A DNA stretch of 64,000 bases from an uncultured Desulfomicrobium sp. (GTDB lineage Bacteria; Desulfobacterota; Desulfovibrionia; Desulfovibrionales; Desulfomicrobiaceae). Where the stretch lies: assembly GCA_937872685.1 (NCBI GenBank), contig CALMTS010000309.1, forward strand, positions 1 through 64,000. The letters run 5' to 3'. Positions 9,836 to 21,200 of this stretch are shown piece by piece. Numbering within the stretch: the stretch's first letter is position 1; each line of letters opens with the position of its first letter. Under the pieces are notes generated by a model. That model was given only the letters and a program-made list of their open reading frames with translations, made no database searches and had not been told where the DNA came from. The translations under genes were made by a program, and so were the position numbers.

Positions 9836-10822
9836 TCAGCGCCCGCCCAGCAGCGTTCCCAGCGGCCCCAGCACCGACCCTTCGTCCTTGGAACCGCCCA
9901 TGCCCGGCGCCGACTGCAGCATGCGTCCGGCCAGCCTGGAGAACGGCAGGGACTGCAGCCACACCCGTCCCGGCCCCTGGACGCGGGCGAAAAAGAGACC
10001 CTCGCCGCCGAACAGCGCGGTCTTGATGTTGCCGGCCTGCTGAATGTCGAATTCGACGGTCTGCTCCATGGCCACCAGGCACCCCGTGTCCACGTGCAAC
10101 GTCTCGCCGGCCTTCAGCTCCCGTTCCACCACGGTCCCGCCCGCATGCAGAAAGACCTGCCCGTCGCCGTCCAGTTTCTGCATGATGAAGCCCTCGCCGC
10201 CAAAGAGGCCCGTCAGGATCTTGCGCTGAAAATAGATGCCGATGGACACGCCCTTGGCCGCGCACAGGAAGCAGTCTTTCTGGCAGATGAGGGTCCCGTT
10301 CACCGAGGTCAGGGAAAGGGGAATGATGTTGCCGGGATAAGGGGCTCCGAAGGCCACATGCGCCTTGCCCTGCCCCGTATGGGTGAAGATCGTCATGAAC
10401 AGGCTCTCGCCGGTTATGATGCGCTTGCCCGCGCCCAGCAGCTTGTCCATGAAGGAGTCCCCGGCCGAGCCCGAGCCGTCGCCGAAGACGGCCTCCATGT
10501 GGACGGAGGCGTCCTTGTACATCATGGCGCCGGCCTCGGCCACGGCGCTCTCGCCCGGATCGAGCTCCACCTCCACAAACTGCATCTCGTGCCCCACGAT
10601 CCTGAAATCGATCTCGTCCGTCCCCCGACGGGCGGGCGCCGGCGGGGCCATCACCGGAGACGCGGAAGGAGACAGCTCCGCGATCTGGGAAATGGGCACC
10701 CACTGCGCGAACCCCTCGCGCCAGGCGAATCCCGCCGGGTTCATGCGCGCCCGAGCCTGGGCCTGGGCCAGGTCGAAAGGCCCTTCCTGCTGTCCGTCAA
10801 AACTCAGATACCACTGCGACAT
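9836..10822 (-). CDS. GYF_2 (DUF4339) domain fused to AIM24/TIGR00266 family domain
   Basis: N-terminus MSQWYLSFDGQQEGPFDLAQAQARARMNPAGFAWREGFAQWVPIS (GYF_2), then VELDPGESAVAEAGAMMYKD...FLHAGGTVVERELKAGETLHVDTGCLVAM (TIGR00266). Confidence 0.88.
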   Translation of the reverse strand: MSQWYLSFDGQQEGPFDLAQAQARARMNPAGFAWREGFAQWVPISQIAELSPSASPVMAPPAPARRGTDEIDFRIVGHEMQFVEVELDPGESAVAEAGAMMYKDASVHMEAVFGDGSGSAGDSFMDKLLGAGKRIITGESLFMTIFTHTGQGKAHVAFGAPYPGNIIPLSLTSVNGTLICQKDCFLCAAKGVSIGIYFQRKILTGLFGGEGFIMQKLDGDGQVFLHAGGTVVERELKAGETLHVDTGCLVAMEQTVEFDIQQAGNIKTALFGGEGLFFARVQGPGRVWLQSLPFSRLAGRMLQSAPGMGGSKDEGSVLGPLGTLLGGR

Positions 10823-10862
10823 ACGCTCTCCTCAAAAAAAGTTTGCCGGAACCGCCGCGGAC

Positions 10863-11549
10863 TCAGCCGCGCCCCAACCGGCGGGCGATGGACCGGGCCT
10901 GCTCGTCCGTAAGGTTCAGGGCCGTGCGCAGGGCCTCCAGGTATTCGCGCTCTTCCGGGGTGTCCACATCGATGGCCAGGAGGGAGACCGTGTAAACCTG
11001 CGCGGCCACGGCCGGACCGGGCACCTCGACGGCAATCTCCTCCAGGGACCTGGGCGCGTCGAACTCGGCGCACAGGAAATCCTTCTCCTCCTCGGTCAGC
11101 CCCAAGCCTTCAAGCTGGCCCAGGATGCGCATGCGCTCCGTGTCGTCGAGCACGCCGTCGGCGTTGGCAGCCGCGATCATGGCCCGGATCAGCAGGACGG
11201 GATCCGCCTGGGTCGCAGGCGGAGGCACGGGCGGCCCGGACGGCGCGACCGTTGTCGGCGGGGGCGGCGGCATGCTCCCGGGCGGCGGGGGCGGGGTCCG
11301 GCCGGAAAGGCTTCCAGGCGCAGGCGGGGGATATCCCGCCGGGCCTGCGGCAGGCTGGCCACCAGGCCCTTTCTGCTCCGCGAAATGCTCGAACGCGGCC
11401 ATGGCCACACCCAGCAGGCCCATGCCCACGGCCACCTTGCCGGGCATTGACCCCCTTCCCAGATCGCCGATGCCACCCAGTTTCCCGAGGCCGCCGAGGG
11501 AACCCGCCCCGCCGAGCAGGCCCCCCAGCAATTTTTCCGCATTGATCAT
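10863..11549 (-). CDS. DUF533/TerB-like protein with Gly-rich N-terminus and polyproline linker
   Basis: MINAEKLLGGLLGG start (DUF533-like), TPPPPPGSMPPPPP linker, C-terminal LLIRAMIAAANADGVLDDTERMRILGQLEGLGL TerB-like acidic motif. Confidence 0.85.
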   Translation of the reverse strand: MINAEKLLGGLLGGAGSLGGLGKLGGIGDLGRGSMPGKVAVGMGLLGVAMAAFEHFAEQKGPGGQPAAGPAGYPPPAPGSLSGRTPPPPPGSMPPPPPTTVAPSGPPVPPPATQADPVLLIRAMIAAANADGVLDDTERMRILGQLEGLGLTEEEKDFLCAEFDAPRSLEEIAVEVPGPAVAAQVYTVSLLAIDVDTPEEREYLEALRTALNLTDEQARSIARRLGRG

Positions 11550-11626
11550 GTTTCCTCCACGGACAGGGCGGTTCCCCGTCCTCTGTGCCGCTTCTACATC
11601 ACCCGCGCCCCGGAGTGAAGGCGCGA

Positions 11627-11670
11627 AAAAGACGAATCCCCCACACGGTTTTCTCCGTGCGGGGGATTCG
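11627..11670 (-). terminator. Rho-independent terminator
   Basis: CGAATCCCCC(G/A)CACGG hairpin with minus-strand downstream TCTTTTTCGC. Confidence 0.8.
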
Positions 11671-11805
11671 GGCATGGATTCCCGCTCTCAGATTTTCTTG
11701 AGTACGAAGCGCCGGCTCAAACCTCCGCCCCGTTCCACGAACGTCTTGAGGCCAGGGCCGAGACTTTCAGGAGCCACTGGCAGCTGCGTGTCAGCAACTA
11801 TGCCA

Positions 11806-12045
11806 TCACCCTTTTTTGACTTCCAGCGCGTCCTCGAAAAATGCGGTCAGCACGAAATTCTTCCCGCCGATGCTCAGCGCCTCCTCCTGCCCGGGAAAAA
11901 GCTCCATGGTCGCATCGAAACCGCTCCCCACGAAGACGGCCTTGGCTTCGCCGTTGCTCTCCCACCGCACCTCGTTTCCATCATCGAGCACAAGCATTTC
12001 CCCGTCGTGCAAACGAACAGGCAGGTCTCGTTCGGAATACTGCAT
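11806..12045 (-). CDS. Small conserved-type hypothetical protein (79 aa)
   Basis: ORF MQYSERDLPVRLHDGEMLVLDDGNEVRW...; GGAGGTG RBS before ATG at 12045. Confidence 0.65.
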   Translation of the reverse strand: MQYSERDLPVRLHDGEMLVLDDGNEVRWESNGEAKAVFVGSGFDATMELFPGQEEALSIGGKNFVLTAFFEDALEVKKG

Positions 12046-12236
12046 GGAACACCTCCATAACTGGTTGAATGAAAGGAAAGTATTTTGGTTCAGCATAGCA
12101 GAGCAGGGAGCGGGGTCAAGGGAGTGGGGAATTTTTTCACAAATTGCTTCGACCCGGCCTTCCTTGACTGTTCTCAGGAACATGCCTACTGCCTCCTTGC
12201 CCCATGCCCGGGGCCATTTTGCAAGCGGAGACATTC

Positions 12237-13832
<1,596 letters not shown>

Positions 13833-13844
13833 ACGGATCGGGAC

Positions 13845-14735
13845 ATGGCCCTGCTTTTCGCCTTCATCATACTGCTCATCTGCCCCTCGGACGCACTGGC
13901 CTGGGGGCCGGGGGTGCATATGGCCATCGGCAACCATGTCCTGACCCATCTCTCCCTTTTCGCCCCGGCCGTGGCGGAAGTCCTGGCCGCCCACCCCGAA
14001 CAGTTCCTCTACGGCTGCCTCTCGGCCGACATTTTCATCGGCAAGGGCTCCAAATTCACGCCCTCCCACTCCCACAACTGGGACACGGGGCGCGCCCTGC
14101 TGCGGCAGGCCGACAGCCCGGCAACCCTGGCCTATGCCTACGGATACCTTGCACACCTGGCTGCCGACGTCATCGCCCACAACTATCTGGTCCCCAACAT
14201 GCTCGGCTTTTCCGCCGGCAGGGGCAAGTTCGCACACACCTACGTAGAGATGCTGGCCGACCTGCAGGTCGACCTTCCGCGCAGGCAGGCCTCGCGCATC
14301 TTCCGCATCCCCCATCCCGAAGCCGACGCATCCCTGGTGCAGACCGTGGGTCAGAAGAGGTTGCCCTTCACCATCAAGAAGCGCATCTTCCGGCAGAGCC
14401 TGCAACTGGTGGAAGAACGGTCCTACAAACGTTCTCTCCGGGCCTTCCGGGGCCTTCTGCCCTTCGCCCGCAAGGAGGCGTTCATCGCCGAGGCCATCGA
14501 TTACGCACGGGACCTGGTCGTGGACCTGCTCCGCAACCCCCAACGCTCGGCTGTGCTGGAATGCGACCCCATCGGCAGCTCGAACCTGGGACAGGTCCGC
14601 AGGTTCCAGCGCAAGCAGCGCTCCTACTACACGACACGCGGCGAGGGGATCATCTTCCCCCTGGACACCCGACTCGAACCCTGCCTGCAGGACACAGGAG
14701 GCTCTCATGACCGAATTTCTCAATTTTCTTCGTGA
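13845..14735 (+). CDS. Zinc-dependent phospholipase C family protein
   Basis: WGPGVHMAIGNHVL, FTPSHSHNWDTGRALL, YGYLAHLAADVIAHNYLVPN histidine/aspartate motif set. Confidence 0.8.
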   Translation: MALLFAFIILLICPSDALAWGPGVHMAIGNHVLTHLSLFAPAVAEVLAAHPEQFLYGCLSADIFIGKGSKFTPSHSHNWDTGRALLRQADSPATLAYAYGYLAHLAADVIAHNYLVPNMLGFSAGRGKFAHTYVEMLADLQVDLPRRQASRIFRIPHPEADASLVQTVGQKRLPFTIKKRIFRQSLQLVEERSYKRSLRAFRGLLPFARKEAFIAEAIDYARDLVVDLLRNPQRSAVLECDPIGSSNLGQVRRFQRKQRSYYTTRGEGIIFPLDTRLEPCLQDTGGSHDRISQFSS

Positions 14736-15063
14736 CCGCATCCGCCGCGTCAAGGAACTGGAAGAAGCCGCCCTGGACCGGCTGCACAACAAGGGCGACG
14801 ATGCCGGGTACCGCGAGGGCATGCGCGGCAAGGCCGAGCTTCTGGCGGCCCTTTCGGCCGACGCGGCCCCCTATCTGGAGGCCGTGAGCCCGGAACGGCG
14901 CCCCATGATCGAACACCGGCTGGACATGTTCTCCCAGAGCGCCAGACGCAGCCTGGACATCGGCAGCGTCTTCTACATGTCCGCCCTCCTCTACCCCGAC
15001 GACCATCAGCCGGGCCAGCCCAACACGCTGGAAGTCTGGCTGAAGGATCTCGAACGCGCCTGA
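14707..15063 (+). CDS. Hypothetical protein, translationally overlapping the PLC-like gene
   Basis: 118-aa ORF overlapping upstream gene by 29 nt, AGGAGG-type RBS (acaggaggctctc). Confidence 0.65.
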   Translation: MTEFLNFLRDRIRRVKELEEAALDRLHNKGDDAGYREGMRGKAELLAALSADAAPYLEAVSPERRPMIEHRLDMFSQSARRSLDIGSVFYMSALLYPDDHQPGQPNTLEVWLKDLERA

Positions 15064-15108
15064 TAACGGCGCAAACAACCTCTAGCCCCTCTTGCAGAAG
15101 GAAACAGC

Positions 15109-15534
15109 ATGGCACTCACAGCAGGAACCAGGGTTCTGGTTCACTACACAGGCTCTTTGGACGACGGCACCCAGTTCGACTCTTCCCGCGGGCGCGAACC
15201 CCTCGAGGTCATCCTCGGCCAGGGCATGGTCATCCCCGGGTTCGAACAGGCCATCGCCGGCATGGAGCCCGGCCAGACGGTGACCGTGACCATTCCCGAA
15301 GAGGAGGCGTACGGCCCTCACAACGAGGAAATGGTCATCAGCATCCCCAAGACGTCCTTCCCGGCCGAAATCAAGCCTGCCGTCGGAGAGCAGCTCGTCC
15401 TGCGTTCCCCCGACGGCAACGAGATTCCGGCACTCATCGTGGAAATGGATGACACCGATGTCACCCTTGACGCCAACCATCCGCTGGCCGGCTTCGCCCT
15501 GACCTTCGAGATCGAACTGGTCAGCGTCGGCTGA
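15109..15534 (+). CDS. FKBP-type peptidyl-prolyl isomerase (SlyD-like)
   Basis: VHYTGSLDDGTQFDSSRGREPLEVILGQGMVIPGFEQAIAGMEPGQ. Confidence 0.93.
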   Translation: MALTAGTRVLVHYTGSLDDGTQFDSSRGREPLEVILGQGMVIPGFEQAIAGMEPGQTVTVTIPEEEAYGPHNEEMVISIPKTSFPAEIKPAVGEQLVLRSPDGNEIPALIVEMDDTDVTLDANHPLAGFALTFEIELVSVG

Positions 15535-15643
15535 CCGCTACCCGGGCCCGGCCGCCATGGACAGAAAGGCATGGACGCCTGCGCAGGCCTCCATGCCTTT
15601 GAACCATCCGCGCAAGCCGGCCCCTCCTCTCCGCACCACGTCA

Positions 15644-15678
15644 AAAAGGGATTCGGGCCGCAGGCCTGAATCCCTTTT
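15644..15678. terminator. Bidirectional terminator between convergent genes
   Basis: AAAAGGGATTCGGGCC / GGCCTGAATCCCTTTT; a second hairpin at 15565-15600 (AAAGGCATGGA/TCCATGCCTTT). Confidence 0.8.
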
Positions 15679-15717
15679 CTCGTTCGTGGCGCCAGGGGCC
15701 GGCGCCGCCATCGCCCC

Positions 15718-17868
15718 CTATCCCGCCGAGGAGCGAGTCACCTCTTGCACGGCCTCAAGCTTTCTGATTTTTTCAATAATTCCATAAAGTTGCGAAGTCG
15801 TCTTGACCTCGATGACGAAATCGAGCTCCGACATGCCGTCCACACCCGAGTTGAACTGCCCGGAGTCGATATTGATCCCTTCCTTGGCCAGGAGGCCGCT
15901 GACCATGCCCAGCACGCCGCGCTGGTTCTTGCAGACCACCTTGATGCGCGCCGGCAGGACCTTGGATTCCTCTTCCCCGCCCCAGCTCACGTCCAGCAGG
16001 CGCTCAACCTCCATGTTGGCCACGTTGGGGCAGTCCTGGGTGTGCACGGTCACGCCGAGCCCGCGGCTGATGTAGCCGATGATGGGATCCCCGGGCAGGG
16101 GATTGCAGCACTGGGCGTAGCGGATGAGGACCCCGTCCACACCCTTGATGCTGATGGCGTCGGAGGAATCCTTGGGCTTGGGCTGGGCCTGGCCGGCCTT
16201 GTCCGCCTTGCGTTCCTCGGGCTTCTGCTCCTCCTTGGGCAAGAGCTTCCTGAGCACCTGGCGGGCCGTGATGCGGCCGTGCCCCACGGCCGAGAACAGG
16301 TCGTCGATGTGCCGGAAGGAGAATTCCTTGACCACCGGGTCGAACTCGCCGCTCTTGATGGCCTTGCCCACGTTGATGCCCATGCGCCGGCCTTCCTTCT
16401 CCAGAAGCTCCTTGGCCAGGGCCAGGCTGCGGGCCCGTTCCTCGGTGCCGATCCAGTGCTTGATGCGCGAACGGGCCTTGCCGGACTTGACGAACTGCAG
16501 CCAGTCCCGGCTCGGGCTGCGGGAGGCGTCGGTGATGATCTCGATCGTATCGCCGTTTTTGAGCGGCGTGTTCAGAGGCACGATGCGTCCGTTGACCTTG
16601 GCCCCGGCGCAGTGATTGCCCACCTCCGTGTGGATCGTGTAGGCGAAATCCACGGGGGTCGCGCCTTCGGGCAGTTCCTTGACCTGTCCCCTGGGGGTGA
16701 ACACGTAGACTTCGTCCTGGAAGAGGTCGAGGCTCAGGGTAGACATGAAATCGCGGGAATCCTTGAGGTCCCCCTGCCAGTCCAGAATCTGCCTCAGCCA
16801 GCTGAAACGTTCGGCGTCCTGGGCCTTCTTGCTGCCGCGCTCCTTGTAGGACCAGTGGGCGGCAACGCCGTTTTCGGCCAACTGGTGCATTTCCTCGGTG
16901 CGGATCTGAATCTCGATGCGCTCGCCCTCGGGACCGATGACCGTGGAGTGCAGGCTCTGGTACATGTTGGCCTTGGGCATCGAGATGTAATCCTTGAACT
17001 TGCCCGGCACCGGCTTCCACAGCGAGTGCACCAGGCCCAGCACCGTGTAGCACTCGCGCAGGTTGTTCACGACCACGCGGAAGGCGATCATGTCGAAGAT
17101 CTGATCCAGGGTCAGGCCGCGCTGCTTCATCTTGTGGTAGATGGAATAGACGTGCTTGATGCGGCCCTTGACGCGGCCCTTGATGTCGTTCTGCTCCAGG
17201 ACGTCCTGGATCATGCCGCAGACCTTGTCGATGTAGGCCTGCCCCTGATCCTGATAGCGGTTGATGCCTTCGGAGATCTGGGCATAGACGTCGGGCTTGA
17301 GGTACTGGAGGCCGTAGTTCTCGAGCTGGACCTTGATGCGGTAGAGGCCCAGACGGTTGGCCAGGGGGGCGTAGATGCCCAGCGTCTCCTGGGCGATGGC
17401 GCGCTGCTTGTACTCCTTCTGGAACTCCAGGGTGGAGATGTTGTGCAGGCGGTCGGCGAGCTTGACCAGGATGACCCGGATGTCGTCGGCCATGGCCAGG
17501 ATCATCTTGCGGATGTTCTCGGCCTGGGCCTGCTCCTTGGACTCGAAGTTCATCTTGCTGATCTTGGTCACGCCCTCGACGATGGCGCCGACCTCAGGGC
17601 CGAACTGCTCCGCGATCTGCGGCACGGAGGCGTCGGTGTCCTCCACGGTGTCGTGCAGCAGGCCGGCCACGATGGTTGCTGCGTCCAGGCGCAGATCCAC
17701 CAGGATATTGCTGACCTCAAGCGGGTGGGAAAGGTATGGCTCGCCCGAGAGCCGAATCTGCCCGGCATGGGCCGCTGCGGAAAAAACATAGGCTTTCTGG
17801 ATGAGCGCCACATCCGTTGGGGGAAGGTACGTGGACGCCTGGTCCAGAATGTCGGTGATACGAATCAT
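15718..17868 (-). CDS. Bifunctional (p)ppGpp synthetase/hydrolase, RelA/SpoT family
   Basis: HD domain (HAGQIRLSGEPYLSHPLEVSNIL...LLHDTVEDTD), synthetase, TGS (VYVFTPRGQVKELPEGATPVDFAY), ACT domain. Confidence 0.96.
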   Translation of the reverse strand: MIRITDILDQASTYLPPTDVALIQKAYVFSAAAHAGQIRLSGEPYLSHPLEVSNILVDLRLDAATIVAGLLHDTVEDTDASVPQIAEQFGPEVGAIVEGVTKISKMNFESKEQAQAENIRKMILAMADDIRVILVKLADRLHNISTLEFQKEYKQRAIAQETLGIYAPLANRLGLYRIKVQLENYGLQYLKPDVYAQISEGINRYQDQGQAYIDKVCGMIQDVLEQNDIKGRVKGRIKHVYSIYHKMKQRGLTLDQIFDMIAFRVVVNNLRECYTVLGLVHSLWKPVPGKFKDYISMPKANMYQSLHSTVIGPEGERIEIQIRTEEMHQLAENGVAAHWSYKERGSKKAQDAERFSWLRQILDWQGDLKDSRDFMSTLSLDLFQDEVYVFTPRGQVKELPEGATPVDFAYTIHTEVGNHCAGAKVNGRIVPLNTPLKNGDTIEIITDASRSPSRDWLQFVKSGKARSRIKHWIGTEERARSLALAKELLEKEGRRMGINVGKAIKSGEFDPVVKEFSFRHIDDLFSAVGHGRITARQVLRKLLPKEEQKPEERKADKAGQAQPKPKDSSDAISIKGVDGVLIRYAQCCNPLPGDPIIGYISRGLGVTVHTQDCPNVANMEVERLLDVSWGGEEESKVLPARIKVVCKNQRGVLGMVSGLLAKEGINIDSGQFNSGVDGMSELDFVIEVKTTSQLYGIIEKIRKLEAVQEVTRSSAG

Positions 17869-18236
17869 GTTTTGTCCTTTAGGGCCGGGGAGATGGAGTC
17901 GCTTCCAGCCTGAAATTGGCCTTCGGCCATCAAAAAGTCAACTTCTCTTTCGTTTCCGCCGCCTGCCTGCTGCGCGGAAAAAATGTCATACATTGCTCCC
18001 CGAACATAGGGCCAACCCCCTATCTTTCAAGCGAACATAATCAATATATTATGTATTTTATCGAAAATTTCCAAAAAGATGCGTCCATAGTTCTTCCGGC
18101 TCTTGATAAAGAATTCTGATTTGATTAGATGGATCAATTGTGCCGTGCCTTCTCCGGCTGCCTCGATTGCCGCCGCTCCGGCACGGACACGGACCATTCC
18201 ACCGCCACTGCGGTTTTACGGAGATAAACCCTCAAA

Positions 18237-21200
18237 ATGCCTAATTCTGTCGAAGCACGCGTTCAGCACATCCTGCACAACTTTTTGTCAGACAACATCC
18301 CCGAGCACATCCGCGACGGGGCCCAATATCTCATCGCCGACGGCGGGATTCAGAAAATCGACATCCGCCGGGACGAGGAGTCCTGGGATGTGGAAGGCCA
18401 GATCCAGGGTGACGACTTCCAGACCTATGCCTCGGAACTCGGCATCAACCTGGACCATGGCAGCGTCCATTCCTACTGCAACTGCCAGGATTCCTTCTCG
18501 GGCATCTGCCGCCATGTGGCGGCCACGGCCCTGGGACTGCTCTCCAAGCTGGACGTCAAGCACGAAGCCGAACCCCAACCCATCAAATCAGAATGGAAGC
18601 AGAGCTTCCGCTATTTCTTCTCCACGGCCCTGGAGCCTGAACCGGGACATCATTACTTCATATACCGTTTCTTCACCGAACCCGGGCGCCTGCAGATCGA
18701 ATTCTTCCGCGCCCGCCAGAACAAGTCCGGACTGTCCACGGTCCAGAATCCCGTGACCCTGGAACAGATCATCCGCAACCCCGACTGGTGCGAAATCTCC
18801 CCGGAACTGCCCAAAGTCTGCGAACAGATCGGACAGTATCTGGACTACTACGGCCACCGGGTGGAGATTCCCTTCGGCCTCATGACCTGGTTCTTCTGGG
18901 CCATCAAAAACGAGTACTACCAGCTGTGGGAGGAATCGGAGCAGCCCGTACGCATCGAAAGCACGCCCATGCGCCTGCAGCTGCGCCCGAAATTCACCGA
19001 CGACGGCCTCATCTTCGACATCATGCTCGGCCGCGAAGGCAAGGTGCCCTTCTCCATCCTCAACCAGAACGTTTCCTTCTACGGCCACCTGCCCCTGTGG
19101 GTCTGCCTCAAGCACAGCTTCTACCCCGTGCAGACCGGCCTGCGGCCGAGCCTCATTCAGGAACTGGTCACCTCGCCGCCTGTCATCCCGCACGCCGACA
19201 TCTCCGAATTCCTGGATCGCGTCTGGACCCAGATACCCGCTTCGGACCTGCACGGACAGGAAGAGTTCCTGGAGCGCATGCAGCCCATCTTCGTGCCGGC
19301 CACATACAACCCCAAGCTCTTCCTCAACGAGGAAGGCAGCCTCCTGACGCTCGAAATCCAGAACATCTACGAGACCGAGCACGGCGACATTTCCCTGCCC
19401 GGCCCCAACCAGGACCTGCAGACCGGCAGCTACCAGTTCGAGGGCAAGTCCTTCCTCATCCGCCGCGACCAGGAGGAAGAGGAAGCCCTGCTGACCACCC
19501 TCATGGACATGAACTTCCAGCCCAGAAGCAGCTCCATGTGGTTCCTGGAGCCCGAGGAAGCCATCACCTTCCTGCTGGACGCCTACCCCAAACTGGTGGA
19601 GGCGTACCGCGTCTACGGCGAGAAGGACCTGACCCGCTACAAGGTCCGCCTCACGCCCCCCAACGTGGTCGCCACCGTGGAGACCCAGGAAGAGGACAAG
19701 TGGTTCAACCTGGAGATCAACGTCGAGTACGACGACATCTCCGTGCCCATCGACAAGATCTGGAAGGCCTGGACCCAGGGCAAGCGCTACGTGCAGCTCA
19801 AGGACGGCTCCTACACGAGCCTCCCCGAGTCCTGGCTGGAAAAGCTCGGCCACAAACTCATCGCCCTGGGCCTGGATCCCGAGAAGCCGCCCAAGAAGCG
19901 CTTCGAGAATTTCGAGGCCCCGGTCCTGGACAAGATCCTCGAAGACATCCCCGAGACCACGTCCGACGGATTCTGGGACACTCTGCGCGAAAAGATCAAC
20001 GATTTCCAGGAAATCAAGCAGATCGAAAAGCCCAAGGGCCTGTCCGCCACCCTGCGGCCCTACCAGCTGCAGGGCGTCAGCTACCTGAACTTCCTGCGCG
20101 AATACCACTTCGGCGGCATCCTGGCCGACGAAATGGGCCTGGGCAAGACCATCCAGACCCTGACCTTCCTGCAGTACATGAAGGAGCAGGGGCACAAGGG
20201 GCCCAACCTCATCATCGTGCCCACCTCGGTCCTGCCCAACTGGGAGCGCGAGGCGCAGAAATTCGTGCCGGACATGAAGCGCCTGGTCATCTACGGCGCG
20301 CGGCGCGAGAACCTGTTCAAGAAGATCGAGTCCTCGGAACTGATCATCACCACCTACGCCCTGCTGCGCCGGGACCTGGACGAGCTGATGAAGTTCGAGT
20401 TCAACGCCATCATCCTGGACGAGGCCCAGAACATCAAGAACCCCAACACCATCACGGCCAGAAGCGTGCGCAAGATGCAGGCCCGTTTCCGCCTGTGCCT
20501 GTCGGGCACGCCCATCGAGAACACGCTGCTTGAGCTGTGGTCGCTGTTCGAGTTCCTCATGCCCGGCTTCCTGGGCTCCCAGGCCTCCTTCCAGAAGGGC
20601 TTCGTCAAGCCCATCAAGGACGGCGACGACGACAGCCTGGGCTACCTCAAGGCGCGCGTCAAACCCTTCATCCTGCGCCGCACCAAGAACGAAGTGGCCA
20701 AGGACCTGCCGCCCAAGGTCGAGAACATCTACTACTCGGCCCTGCTGGACGACCAGCGGGACCTCTACGCCGCCCTGGCCAAGAAGCTGAAAGAACAGGT
20801 CCTGCAGGACGTGGACGAGAAGGGCATCGGCCAGAGCCAGATCTCCATCCTCGACGCCTTGCTCAAGCTGCGTCAGATCTGCTGCCACCCGCGCCTCTTG
20901 AAGCTCGACATGCCCGGCTTCAACGCCAACCTTTCCTCGGGCAAGTTCGAAGCCTTCAAGGACTTGGTGACCTCCATCATCGACGACGGCCACAAGGTGC
21001 TCGTCTTCTCCCAGTTCGTGCAGATGCTGCATATCATCCGCAACTGGCTGCACATGGTCGAGATACCTTTCTGCTACCTCGACGGCACCTCCAAGGACCG
21101 CTTCGAGCAGGTCGACAAGTTCAACAACACGCCCGAGATCCCCATCTTCCTCATCTCGCTCAAGGCCGGCGGCACCGGCCTCAACCTGACCTCGGCCGAC

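Noticed and set aside
15745-17913. 722-aa plus-strand ORF opposite relA/spoT
   Set aside because: Shadow ORF caused by codon bias; RelA/SpoT on minus strand has full domain set.
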